Of a stretch of 64,000 nucleotides of DNA, positions 49,599-58,305 are shown piece after piece. Source of the stretch: Herbiconiux oxytropis (GTDB lineage: Bacteria > Actinomycetota > Actinomycetes > Actinomycetales > Microbacteriaceae). How positions within the stretch are numbered: the first letter of the stretch is position 1; each line of letters opens with the position of its first letter. Location of the stretch: NCBI RefSeq assembly GCF_024979315.1, contig NZ_JANLCK010000006.1, positions 124,001 to 188,000 on the forward strand. Direction: 5' to 3'. The translations under genes were made by a program, and so were the position numbers. Under the pieces are notes generated by a model that was not told the DNA's origin, did no database searches, and worked only from the letters and a program-made list of their open reading frames with translations.

Positions 49599-51187
49599 GA
49601 GTGCGCCCCCGCCCCGGCGGTCATGCCGGTCATCAGCAGACCGAGCTCCTCGCGCGAGGTCCCTGCCGCGAGCACCTCGCCCACGATGCGGCCCGAGACC
49701 ATCACCACGATCCGGTCGCAGAGGCCGAGCAGTTCGTCGAGGTCCTCCGAGATCACGAGCACTCCTGCCCCGCGCTCCCGGAGCGCGCGCAGCTGCGAAT
49801 AGACGTACTCGCACGCGCCCACGTCGAGTCCGCGCGTGGGCTGCGAGGCCACGAGGGCTTTCGGCTCCCGCGCGATGGCCCGCGCCAGCAGCACCTTCTG
49901 CATGTTGCCGCCCGACAGGCTCCGGATGGGGTCACCCGGCTTCGCGCGGATGTCGAACCTCTCCATCAGTCCGGCCACGTGCTCCTTGATGCGCCGGCGG
50001 CTGGTGAACGGGCCGGTGCGGAACCGGTCGAGATCCTCGAGCACGAGGTTCTGCTCCACGCTGAGGTTCAGCACCACGCTGCCGCGGCGATCCTCGGTGA
50101 GCCGGCCGAGCCCCGCGCGCAGCCGCTTCGTCACGTCGAGGCGGGTGATGTCGGCGCCGTCCACGCGCACGGCGCCGGAGGAGGCCGGGGTCATTCCGCA
50201 GAGCACCGAGACGAGCTCGGTCTGCCCGTTGCCGGAGACCCCCGCGACGCCCACGATCTCGCCGGCGTGCACGGTGAGCGAGACCTCGTCGAGCAGCGGC
50301 TTCCCGGTGCCCGCGAGGGTGATCCGGTCGATGTCGAGCACGCCGGATCGCGAGACCTGCGCCACCGGCTGCTCCACCCCGGCGCCCGGCACCTCGAGCC
50401 CCACGGCGGTCGCGAGCGCCTCAGCCTCGACGGTGTCCGCGGCGGACCCCGCTTCCGGTTCCGTCACCCGGTCCGCCGAGCCCACCATCATGGCCGCGAT
50501 CTGCGCCGGCACGAGCCCCTCGGCCGGCACGTCGGCCACGATCCGACCCCGCCGCAGGATGCTCACGCGGTCCGCGATCTCCACCACCTCGTGCAGCTTG
50601 TGCGAGATGAAGATCACACCCATGCCGTCGGCCGTCAGCCGCCGGATCGACTCGAACAGCACGGCGACGTCCTGGGGCACGAGCACCGCGGTCGGCTCGT
50701 CGAGGATGAGCAGGCGGCAGTCGTGGAAGAGCGCCTTCACGATCTCCACCCGCTGCCGCTCGCCCACCGAGAGCGTGCCCACGACCGCATCCGGTTCGAT
50801 CGCCACACCGATTCGCGCCGCCGCCTCGAGCACCTTCGTCTTCGCGGCGGAGCGGTTGACGCGGCCGAGGCCCGAGCCCGCGAGCATGAGGTTCTCGGTC
50901 ACCGTCATGGTGTCCACGAGCGAGAACTCCTGGGTGACCATGCCGATGCCGGCGGCCATCGCATCGGCGGGCCCGTGCATCCGGATCTCGGTGCCGTCGA
51001 CGAGGATCGACCCCGAGTCGGCCTGGCTCAGACCGTAGAGGATGCGCGTGAGGGTCGACTTGCCGGCCCCGTTCTCGCCGAGCAGAGCGAGCACCTCGCC
51101 CGGGAGCACCCGGAGGTCGATCGAGTCGTTCGCCACCACCGCCCCGAAGGTCTTGGTGATGCCGCGGAGCTCGGCGAGCGGGCCCAT
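49595..51187 (-). CDS. nucleoside-type ABC importer, tandem ATPase
   Basis: This 530-aa protein has two ABC domains. Domain 1: GENGAGKSTLTRILYG and LLILDEPTAVLVPQD. Domain 2: GVSGNGQTELVSVL and LSGGNMQKVLLARAI, with VASQPTRGLDVGA where Glu is replaced by Gln, as usual in the second site of this family. It energises uptake with the two permeases and the BMP lipoprotein. Confidence 0.92.
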   Translation of the reverse strand: MGPLAELRGITKTFGAVVANDSIDLRVLPGEVLALLGENGAGKSTLTRILYGLSQADSGSILVDGTEIRMHGPADAMAAGIGMVTQEFSLVDTMTVTENLMLAGSGLGRVNRSAAKTKVLEAAARIGVAIEPDAVVGTLSVGERQRVEIVKALFHDCRLLILDEPTAVLVPQDVAVLFESIRRLTADGMGVIFISHKLHEVVEIADRVSILRRGRIVADVPAEGLVPAQIAAMMVGSADRVTEPEAGSAADTVEAEALATAVGLEVPGAGVEQPVAQVSRSGVLDIDRITLAGTGKPLLDEVSLTVHAGEIVGVAGVSGNGQTELVSVLCGMTPASSGAVRVDGADITRLDVTKRLRAGLGRLTEDRRGSVVLNLSVEQNLVLEDLDRFRTGPFTSRRRIKEHVAGLMERFDIRAKPGDPIRSLSGGNMQKVLLARAIAREPKALVASQPTRGLDVGACEYVYSQLRALRERGAGVLVISEDLDELLGLCDRIVVMVSGRIVGEVLAAGTSREELGLLMTGMTAGAGAHS

Positions 51188-51189
51188 CC

Positions 51190-52314
51190 CTACTCGCCCA
51201 CGGTGGTGGAGCCGGCGGGCGCCTCCTCGTCGACGGGCGTCTCGAACTCGCCGGCGAGGATCTCCGCCTGGCGGGCCTCCACCGACGAGATCAGGTCGGC
51301 CGGCACCTCGAAGGCGGTCTCGGTGTTGAACGGGGCGAGTGACGATCCGCCGTTGATCATGAAGGAGAACTCCCCGAGGTTCGCGGCCTCGTAGCTGCCG
51401 TCCTCCACCGACTCCACGATCGCCTCGACGGTGGGCCGCATGTCCCAGAGCAGCGAGCTCACGACGTGCTCGGGCGCCTCGGCCTGCTGGTCGACCATCA
51501 TGCCGAACACGGGCAGTCCGTTCTCCTCAGCGGCCGCGATCACGCCCGCCCGCTCGGCGAACAGCACGTCGGCGCCTCCCGCGATGGCGGCCTCGGCGGC
51601 CTGCTTGGCGGTGGCCGGGTCGAAGAACGAGTTGATGAACGACACCGTCACGGTCGCCGACGAGTTCGTCTCCTGCGCGCCTGCGATGAACGCGTTCACG
51701 ATGCGGTTGACCTCGGGGATCGGCATGGCCGCGACGACGCCGATGGTGCCGGACTCGGTGAGACCGCCCGCGGTCATGCCCGCGAGGTAGGCGGGGTCCT
51801 GCATCCAGTTGTCGAAGACGCTGAAGTTCGGTGCCTGCTCCTCGCCCCCCGAGCCGAAGGCGAAGGCGATGTCGGGGAAGTCGGCGGCCACGGCGCGCAC
51901 GGCGTCCTCGGCGGCGAAGGCGTCGCCGATGATGATGTCGGGCTCCTGGTTGGCGATGATGTCGCGCAGTCCGCTCTCCATCTCGTCGGCCGTGGCGAGG
52001 TTGTCGACGTGCTGGTACTCGATCAGGCCGTCCTCGGCCGCGCTCTCGAGGGCGGCGTGGATGGCGCCGTCCCAGGGCTCCTCGAGGGGCGTCGCGAACG
52101 CGCCGAACACCAGCGGGAGGCCGGATTCCCCGCCGTCGGCGCCGGTCGAGGCCTCCTCGCCCGTGGTGCCGCCGCACGCGGCGACGGTCACGAGCACAGC
52201 GCACGCGAGAGCGAGGGAAGCCACGCCACGGCCCAGGCGCCGAAAAGAGGAAGAGTATGAGGAGGAGGTGGCGGATCGGGTGGGCATGCTGCGGGGGCGG
52301 AAACCGTGGATCAT
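51190..52314 (-). CDS. BMP-family nucleoside-binding lipoprotein
   Basis: This 374-aa lipoprotein has a signal peptide and lipobox (VTVAACGG, Cys at about residue 47) and the BMP (basic membrane protein) fold, with PLVFGAFATPLEEPWDGAI and SFINSFFDPATAKQAAEAAIAGG (class marker). BMP proteins bind nucleosides or purines. It heads the operon and faces PucR, so purine or purine-derived ligands are likely. Confidence 0.9.
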   Translation of the reverse strand: MIHGFRPRSMPTRSATSSSYSSSFRRLGRGVASLALACAVLVTVAACGGTTGEEASTGADGGESGLPLVFGAFATPLEEPWDGAIHAALESAAEDGLIEYQHVDNLATADEMESGLRDIIANQEPDIIIGDAFAAEDAVRAVAADFPDIAFAFGSGGEEQAPNFSVFDNWMQDPAYLAGMTAGGLTESGTIGVVAAMPIPEVNRIVNAFIAGAQETNSSATVTVSFINSFFDPATAKQAAEAAIAGGADVLFAERAGVIAAAEENGLPVFGMMVDQQAEAPEHVVSSLLWDMRPTVEAIVESVEDGSYEAANLGEFSFMINGGSSLAPFNTETAFEVPADLISSVEARQAEILAGEFETPVDEEAPAGSTTVGE

Positions 52315-52420
52315 CGGGTGCCTCTCGGAATCATCGGTGGATGCGGTGCGGGGAATCCTTCGAGACTAGGGGCCGCTGGATCGACTCACCCAGGGGCAGA
52401 ACGTCATTTCACGGCCGTAA

Positions 52421-52443
52421 ACACCGGACAGTCTGTACGGTGT
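52421..52443. promoter_or_regulatory. PucR operator candidate
   Basis: ACACCG (52421-52426), 11 bases, CGGTGT (52438-52443): a perfect dyad lying over a TACGGT -10-like box (52436-52441) of PucR, in the region shared with the divergent BMP operon. Suggests autoregulation; inference. Confidence 0.5.
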
Positions 52444-52448
52444 GAACC

Positions 52449-54047
52449 ATGCCCTTCACCGTGGCCGACCTGCTCGACCTCCCTTCGCTCCGCCGGGCCA
52501 GGCCCGAGGTCGTGAGCGGATCGGCGGCCATCGCGGCGCAGCCGGTGCGCTGGGTGCACACGAGTGAGATCTTCGAGATCGCACCGCTCTTGAAGGGCGG
52601 CGAGGTGCTCCTCACCACGGGTCTCGGCCTCGTGGCCGTGTCACCGGATGCGCGGCGCAGCTACATCGCCGACCTCGCGCGGGTGGGCGTCGCCGCCCTC
52701 GTGCTCGAGCTCGGGCGCACGTTTCCCGAGGTGCCCGCCGAGGTCGTCGCCGAGGCGGCCAGGGTGGGGCTGCCGCTCGTGCTGCTGCACGGCGTGGTGC
52801 CCTTCATCGAGGTCACCGAGGCGGCCCACTCCCGCATCCTCGGCGGCGAGCTCGCCGAACTGCAGGCTGCGGCCGCCGTGCGCGAGCAGCTGCTCGCGGC
52901 GCTCGCCGAGAACCGGGGTCTCGCCGCCTTCATCGGCGCCGTGAGCGAGGCGGCCGGGTGCCCTGCCGGGCTCACCACGACCGCCGGCGAGCTCGTGGCC
53001 GGTGCCGAGCGCACACCGGACCCGGCCGGCGGCGGTGGCGGCGAGCAGGGCCGGATGCCGTTCGACCCGCACACCGCAGTCGTCACCGTGGGTGGCGAGG
53101 CATGGGGGAGTCTCTCGCTGCACCCTGCGCCGGCACCGGAGCCGGGGTCGCCAGGGGCCGCGACGCTCCGTGCCGTGCTCGAGGTGGCGGTGCCGCTCGT
53201 GGCGGTGGAGGTGTCCCGTTCAGGCGGCGCTCCGGTCAGCCGCCATCAGGCGGGCGCCGACCTGCTCCGCGACATGGTCACGGGCCGCTACGTCTCCACG
53301 GGCGAGCTCGCCTCCCGTGCGGTGGGAGCCGGGCTCGTGGTGCGTCCCGGCCAGAAGGCGATCGCGATCTGCGTGCATCCGAGGGCCGCCCGCACGAGCG
53401 CGTCGAGCGTCGTGATCGCGGCGAGGGCGGTGGCCCCCCGGGTCTACGGTGCAGCGCTCGTGGCCGAGCACGAGGGCGACGTGCTGATCGGGGTGAGCAC
53501 GCTCCCGCGCGAGCTCCGCCGCACGCTCGCGCGGTTCGCCGAGGAGCTCGAGGGCGAGCTCCGCTCGACCGTCGGCGGCGGTGTGATCGTGAGCGCCGGC
53601 AGCCCGGTCGACGACGTGCCCGCTCTCGTCAGCGTCTTCCCGAGCGCCCGCGAGACGGCGGCGCTCGCCGCGCGCCTCACCCCATCGGCCACCGTGGTGC
53701 TGGCCGCCGACTTCGCGCTCTACCAGCTGCTCGTCTCGCTCGTCGACGACGAGGCGCTCGAGAGCTTCGTCACCGGCCAGCTCGGAGCGCTCCTCGCGCA
53801 CGACGCACGCACGGGAGCAGGGCTCGTGATGACCCTCGACACCTACCTGGGCTCCGGCCTGTCGAAGACCCGCACGGCCGAGACGCTCGGCATCCGGCGG
53901 CAGACCCTCTACGGGCGGCTCGAGCGGATCGCGTCGCTGCTCGGCGGGCTCGATCTCGACAACCGGGAGCGCCGCACCGCCCTCGACCTCGCGCTCGTGA
54001 GCTGGCGGCTCCGGCTCGCCGCCGCGCAACCGGCCCTCCTGCCCTGA
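52449..54047 (+). CDS. pucR: PucR family purine catabolism regulator
   Basis: This 532-aa protein has an N-terminal PucR ligand-binding domain (VADLLDLPSLRRARPEVVSG ... GGEVLLTTGLGL), a GGDEF-like middle and a C-terminal PucR HTH_30 (TLDTYLGSGLSKTRTAETLGIRRQTLYGRLERI, class marker). PucR controls purine-utilisation genes in Bacillus. Its divergent placement to the BMP/ABC/deaminase operon supports the same role. It is probably leaderless, as the -10-like box lies seven bases before the ATG. Confidence 0.9.
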   Translation: MPFTVADLLDLPSLRRARPEVVSGSAAIAAQPVRWVHTSEIFEIAPLLKGGEVLLTTGLGLVAVSPDARRSYIADLARVGVAALVLELGRTFPEVPAEVVAEAARVGLPLVLLHGVVPFIEVTEAAHSRILGGELAELQAAAAVREQLLAALAENRGLAAFIGAVSEAAGCPAGLTTTAGELVAGAERTPDPAGGGGGEQGRMPFDPHTAVVTVGGEAWGSLSLHPAPAPEPGSPGAATLRAVLEVAVPLVAVEVSRSGGAPVSRHQAGADLLRDMVTGRYVSTGELASRAVGAGLVVRPGQKAIAICVHPRAARTSASSVVIAARAVAPRVYGAALVAEHEGDVLIGVSTLPRELRRTLARFAEELEGELRSTVGGGVIVSAGSPVDDVPALVSVFPSARETAALAARLTPSATVVLAADFALYQLLVSLVDDEALESFVTGQLGALLAHDARTGAGLVMTLDTYLGSGLSKTRTAETLGIRRQTLYGRLERIASLLGGLDLDNRERRTALDLALVSWRLRLAAAQPALLP

Positions 54048-54069
54048 CGCTCGTGCCGGGAGGTGTGCG

Positions 54070-55005
54070 TCAGAGTCCGTCGAGGTAGCGCAACAGGATG
54101 CCTTCGCGCAGCGCCCACGGCGACACCTCGAGCTCCTCCACGTCGAAGAGCTTCATGGCCGAGTGCAGCACCACGGCCCCCGCCACGATCTGGAAGGTTC
54201 GGTCGGCGGTGATGCCGGGCAGCGCTTGGCGCGCCTCCGCGGGCATCTGCCCGAGGCGTGGGATCCAGTCCTTCAGCTCGGAGCGCCGGAGCGTCACCCT
54301 GTCCTCCCCGCCGGAGGGGTTCGGCCTGCTCGAGCCCGCCAGCCGGGCGAGCGAGCGGATGGTCTTCGAGGAGCCGACCACGTGCGAGTAGGCCGGCTGC
54401 GCGGCGAACAGCGGCAGCGCACCCGCCCGCATGACGGCGCGCGAGTGCGCGCGCAGCTCGAGCATCTGCGCAGGGCTGGGCGGGTCGTCGGGGAAGAACT
54501 GCACGGTCGTGCGGCCGGCGCCGAGGGGCAGCGAGACGGCGACGTCGGGGAACTCGTCCGACCCCGCCGCGATCTCGAGCGAGCCGCCGCCGATGTCGAA
54601 GAGCAGGATGTTGCCCGACGACCAGCCGTACCAGCGGCGGATGGCGAGGAAGGTCAGCCGCCCCTCGTCCTCGCCCGTCAGCACCCGCAGGGTCACGCCG
54701 GTGGCCTCGGCGATGTGCGCGAGCACGGCCTCGCCGTTGGCGGCCTCCCGGAGCGCCGAGGTGGCCATCGGCAGCAGCTCGTCGATGCCCTCCCGCTGCG
54801 CCACCTCGGTGGCGGCCGAGATCGCGGCCACGATGGCGGCCACGCCCTCGTCGCTGATCGAGCCGTCGGGCTCGAGGTAGCGCATGAGCCGCAGCACCGA
54901 CTTGTGCGACGCCATCGGCACGGGCCGAGCCCCCGGATGCGCGTCGACCACGATCAGATGGACGGTGTTGGAACCTACGTCGAGCACTCCGAGTCTCACG
55001 CCCAC
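54070..55005 (-). CDS. Ppx/GppA family phosphatase
   Basis: This 311-aa protein of the exopolyphosphatase / guanosine pentaphosphate phosphohydrolase family starts VGVRLGVLDVGSNTVHLIVVD with the nucleotide-binding GSNT motif, and has LLFDIGGGSLEIAAG. It degrades polyphosphate or pppGpp. I use the GTG at 55005; 54999 is equally good. The C-terminal domain is short, as in the actinobacterial Ppx1 type. Confidence 0.88.
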   Translation of the reverse strand: MGVRLGVLDVGSNTVHLIVVDAHPGARPVPMASHKSVLRLMRYLEPDGSISDEGVAAIVAAISAATEVAQREGIDELLPMATSALREAANGEAVLAHIAEATGVTLRVLTGEDEGRLTFLAIRRWYGWSSGNILLFDIGGGSLEIAAGSDEFPDVAVSLPLGAGRTTVQFFPDDPPSPAQMLELRAHSRAVMRAGALPLFAAQPAYSHVVGSSKTIRSLARLAGSSRPNPSGGEDRVTLRRSELKDWIPRLGQMPAEARQALPGITADRTFQIVAGAVVLHSAMKLFDVEELEVSPWALREGILLRYLDGL

Positions 55006-55039
55006 GACCCTAGCGGAGGGCGCGCCGTAGACTGGACGG

Positions 55040-55486
55040 GTGCCAGTGAACCCCGACCTCATCGACCACGAGTTCGAGAAGACCTCCCCCTACCTGGTCG
55101 GCCGCGAGAAGGTGCGTGAGTTCTCCCGTGCCGTCTTCGCCTCGAACCCGGTGCACCTGAGCGTCGAGGCGGCCAGGAACGCCGGCTACCCCGACCTCGT
55201 GGCGCCCCCCACCTTCGCCATCGTGGTGCAGCAGCTCACCCTCGACCAGCTCTTCGCGGTGGAGGACGCCGGCATCGAGCTCACCCACGTGGTGCACGGG
55301 TCGCAGCAGTTCGGCTACTCCCGCCCCATCGTGGCGGGCGACGAGCTCACCGCGCAGCTCCGCGTGACGAGCATCAAGACCCTCGGCGGCAACGCGATGG
55401 TCACGGCCGAGACCGCCGTGCACGACATCGACGGCGAGCACGTCGTGACCGCCACCTCCACCCTCGTCGTCAGGGGAGACGCATGA
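55040..55486 (+). CDS. HadA-like FAS1-type dehydratase domain protein
   Basis: This 148-aa hot-dog protein (VGREKVREFSRAVFASNPVHL ... HGSQQFGYSRPIVAGDEL) is the HadA-like half of an R-specific enoyl-ACP/CoA dehydratase. A TAGACT box at 55028-55033, six bases before the GTG, suggests a leaderless start. Coupled to the HadB-like gene; the pair sits beside murB in many actinobacteria. Confidence 0.85.
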   Translation: MPVNPDLIDHEFEKTSPYLVGREKVREFSRAVFASNPVHLSVEAARNAGYPDLVAPPTFAIVVQQLTLDQLFAVEDAGIELTHVVHGSQQFGYSRPIVAGDELTAQLRVTSIKTLGGNAMVTAETAVHDIDGEHVVTATSTLVVRGDA

Positions 55487-55977
55487 CCGCCGCTCACGAA
55501 GACCTCGGCCTGAGCCCCGCCGGCTCCGAGGATCACGGCGCCGATCCGCACGCCGGCCTCGAGATCGTGCACGAGTACGAGGTGGGCGACATCGTGGCCG
55601 AGGCCACCTACCCGCTCACCCGCGAGTCGCTCGTGCGCTACGCGGGTGCCTCCGGCGACTTCAACGCCATCCACTACCGCGACGACATCGCGGCCGAGGT
55701 GGGCCTGCCCGGCGTGCTCGCGCACGGCATGCTCACGATGGGCCTCGCCATCCAGCCGGTCGTCGACTGGCTCGGCGACCCCGCGCTCGTGGCCGACTAC
55801 CAGGTGCGCTTCACGCGACCGGTCGTGGTCGACCCGGTCGCCGGGGCCGAGATCACGGTCGAGGCGAAGATCGCCCAGCTCGACGAGGAGGCCGGCACCG
55901 CGCGCGTCGACCTCACGGTCTCGGTGGAGGGCGCGACGGTGCTCGGCAAGGCGCAGGTGCGCGTCACGCTGCCATGA
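55483..55977 (+). CDS. HadB-like MaoC dehydratase
   Basis: This 164-aa MaoC hot-dog protein has the catalytic Asp/His segment GASGDFNAIHYRDDIAAEVGLPGVLAHGM (named as a class marker). With HadA it dehydrates 3-hydroxyacyl thioesters in fatty-acid elongation. It overlaps both neighbours by 4 bp. Confidence 0.88.
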   Translation: MTAAHEDLGLSPAGSEDHGADPHAGLEIVHEYEVGDIVAEATYPLTRESLVRYAGASGDFNAIHYRDDIAAEVGLPGVLAHGMLTMGLAIQPVVDWLGDPALVADYQVRFTRPVVVDPVAGAEITVEAKIAQLDEEAGTARVDLTVSVEGATVLGKAQVRVTLP

Positions 55978-57200
55978 GCGGCCCGACCCAGTCCGGCCCG
56001 ATCGAGCCTGGCGCCCCCGAGTCCGACGCGCCGCTCGCCGGCTTCACCACCCTCCGGGTCGGCGGCCCGGCCACCCGCCTCGTCACGGCCACCACCGAGC
56101 CGGGGCTCCTCGAGCTCGCGCGCGAGACCTGGGCCGAGGGCGGCGACTGGTTCGTGCTGGGCGGCGGCTCCAACGTGGTGGTGGGCGACGACGGCTTCGA
56201 CGGCACGGTCATCCGCATCGCCACCCGCGGCATCGCTCAGCTCCCCGCGCCGGAGGGCCTCGTGCGCCTCCGCGTGCAGGCGGGCGAGCCGTGGGACGAC
56301 CTCGTGCGGCACACCGTCGAGCGCGGCCTGAGCGGCATCGAGGCGCTCTCGGGCATCCCCGGTTGCACCGGCGCCGCGCCCATCCAGAACATCGGCGCTT
56401 ACGGCCAGGAGGTCTCCTCCGCCATCGTCTCGCTCGACTTCCTCGACGAGATCACGGGCGAGGTGCGTCGCATGCCCCTCGACGAGCTCGAGCTGTCGTA
56501 CCGCTCGAGCGTCTTCAAGCGCGGCCTCCGCGGCATCGTGCTCTCGGTCACCTTCGAGCTGCAGGATGCCGCGGGCGGGCTGAGCGCACCCGTCGCCTAC
56601 GCGCAGCTCGCGACCACGCTCGGCGTGGAGGTGGGCGGGCGACTGCCCATCCGCGACGTGCGTGACGCCGTGCTCGGCCTCCGGGCCTCGAAGGGCATGG
56701 TGCTCGACCCCGGCGATCCCGACTCGTTCAGCGCGGGCTCGTTCTTCACCAATCCCATCGTCACCGAGAACTTCGCCCGCACGCTGCCCGCCTCGGCCCC
56801 GCGATGGCAGGTCGAGCCCGAGGAGCCCGCCGTCGTCATCCCGCTCGACGGCGCCGCGGAGCTCGCCGACCTCTCGGGGGCGGATGCGGGCACGGGCGTC
56901 TCGCTCGACGGCGACCGGCTGCCCCTCGACGAGCGCGATCGACTCCGCGAGTACCACGTCAAGCTCAGCGCCGCGTGGCTCATCGAGCACGCCGGCATCC
57001 GCAAGGGCTTCGCGCTGCCCGGCTCCACGGCCGCGATCTCGTCGAAGCACACCCTCGCCCTCGTCAACACGGCGGCGGGGCGCGGCGGGGGCAGGGCCGC
57101 CGACATCGCCGAGCTCGCCCGCTACGTGCAGGGCCGGGTGCTCGCCGAGTTCGGCGTGCTGCTCCAGCCCGAGCCGGTGTTCCTCGCCCACGAGCTGTGA
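55974..57200 (+). CDS. murB: UDP-N-acetylenolpyruvoylglucosamine reductase
   Basis: This 408-aa flavoprotein performs the second step of peptidoglycan precursor synthesis. Features are the FAD-binding LGGGSNVVVGDDGFDG, IPGCTGAAPIQNIGAYGQEV, the GSFFTNPIV serine motif, and the late KHTLALVNTAAG. It follows HadAB with a 4-bp overlap; the 30-residue N-terminal extension is variable. This is the clearest core gene in the window. Confidence 0.95.
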   Translation: MSGPTQSGPIEPGAPESDAPLAGFTTLRVGGPATRLVTATTEPGLLELARETWAEGGDWFVLGGGSNVVVGDDGFDGTVIRIATRGIAQLPAPEGLVRLRVQAGEPWDDLVRHTVERGLSGIEALSGIPGCTGAAPIQNIGAYGQEVSSAIVSLDFLDEITGEVRRMPLDELELSYRSSVFKRGLRGIVLSVTFELQDAAGGLSAPVAYAQLATTLGVEVGGRLPIRDVRDAVLGLRASKGMVLDPGDPDSFSAGSFFTNPIVTENFARTLPASAPRWQVEPEEPAVVIPLDGAAELADLSGADAGTGVSLDGDRLPLDERDRLREYHVKLSAAWLIEHAGIRKGFALPGSTAAISSKHTLALVNTAAGRGGGRAADIAELARYVQGRVLAEFGVLLQPEPVFLAHEL

Positions 57201-57240
57201 CCCTCTGAACCACCCCTTGCGCGCACCCGCGCCATCCGGC

Positions 57241-57261
57241 AATGTGTACATCGTTCACATT
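57241..57261. promoter_or_regulatory. 21-bp operator candidate before the ABC exporter
   Basis: AATGTG (57241-57246), 9 bases, CACATT (57256-57261): a perfect 6-bp dyad 43 bp before the TTG start. The form resembles PadR/TetR-type operators that control drug-exporter genes, but no regulator gene is adjacent. Confidence 0.5.
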
Positions 57262-57303
57262 CCTGCTCGTGCACTCGCCTGAGCACATTTCTGAGGAGAC
57301 CGG

Positions 57304-58302
57304 TTGATCCACGCACGAGGGCTCGCGCGCACCTTCGAGGGGCGAGGCCGGGGCAAGGCCAAAGAGGAGGTGAAGGCCGTCGCTGGCGTCGACATCGATG
57401 TGGCGGAGGGCGAGATCGTGGGCTTCCTCGGCCCGAACGGCGCGGGCAAGACCACGACGCTCCGCATGCTCACCACGCTGCTGAAGCCCACGGCCGGCAG
57501 CGCCACGGTGGCCGGATTCGACGTGGCGACCCAGTCGCAGCAGGTGCGCCGGAGCATCGGCTACGTCTCGCAGAGCGGATCGACCTCGCCAGAGGCGCGC
57601 GCCGGCGAGGAGGTCATGGACCACGGCATGCTCTACGGCATCAGCCAGAAGCAGGCCGAGAGCCGCGGCCGCGAACTCTTCGAGCAGCTCGACCTCGAAG
57701 GCCTCTGGGAGCGCAAGCCCCAGGCCATGTCGGGCGGCCAGCGCCGCCGCCTCGACATCGCGATGGGCCTCGTGCACGACCCCACTCTGGTCTTCCTCGA
57801 CGAGCCCACCACGGGCCTGGATCCGCAGGCCCGCGCCAACCTCTGGACCCACATCAGCGACCTCCGCACGAGGCGCGGCGCCACGATCTTCCTCACCACC
57901 CACTACCTCGACGAGGCGGATGCGCTCTGCGACCGCATCCTCGTGATCGACCACGGCTCGATCGTGGCGAGCGACACTCCGGATGCGCTGAAGCGGCAGG
58001 TGGCGGGCGACCTCGTCTCGCTCGTGGTGGCCGACGCGTCGAAGGCGGCCGCGGCGGCCGAGCTGCTCGGCCGCATCGCCGACACCGAGGTGGAGGTGAC
58101 CGCTGCTCAAGCCGGGACCGGCGCGCAGGCGGGGGCGGGCGTGAGCGCTCGCGTGCGCGGCGCCGGCCATGAGGTCGCGGGCCTCATCCGCGGCCTCGAC
58201 GCCGCGGGCATCGACCTCGACTCGATCGAGGTTCGCCGCCCCACCCTCGACGACGTCTTCCTCGACCTCACCGGTCGTTCCCTTCGCGAGCAAGGAGCCT
58301 GA
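57304..58302 (+). CDS. daunorubicin-resistance-type ABC ATPase
   Basis: This 332-aa ATPase has Walker A GPNGAGKTTTL, signature MSGGQRRRLDIAMG, Walker B LVFLDEPTTGLDPQA and the switch His in FLTTHYLDEAD. The DrrA-type C-terminal RRPTLDDVFLDLTG is present. It starts with TTG after GAGGAG. Coupled with the ABC-2 permease 3 bp later, it forms an exporter of drugs or lipids. Confidence 0.92.
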   Translation: MIHARGLARTFEGRGRGKAKEEVKAVAGVDIDVAEGEIVGFLGPNGAGKTTTLRMLTTLLKPTAGSATVAGFDVATQSQQVRRSIGYVSQSGSTSPEARAGEEVMDHGMLYGISQKQAESRGRELFEQLDLEGLWERKPQAMSGGQRRRLDIAMGLVHDPTLVFLDEPTTGLDPQARANLWTHISDLRTRRGATIFLTTHYLDEADALCDRILVIDHGSIVASDTPDALKRQVAGDLVSLVVADASKAAAAAELLGRIADTEVEVTAAQAGTGAQAGAGVSARVRGAGHEVAGLIRGLDAAGIDLDSIEVRRPTLDDVFLDLTGRSLREQGA

Positions 58303-58305
58303 CCC

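Noticed and set aside
48507-49814. Longer start for the nucleoside permease
   Set aside because: The extension lies inside the ATPase gene; the GTGA overlap at 49598 is the normal coupling.
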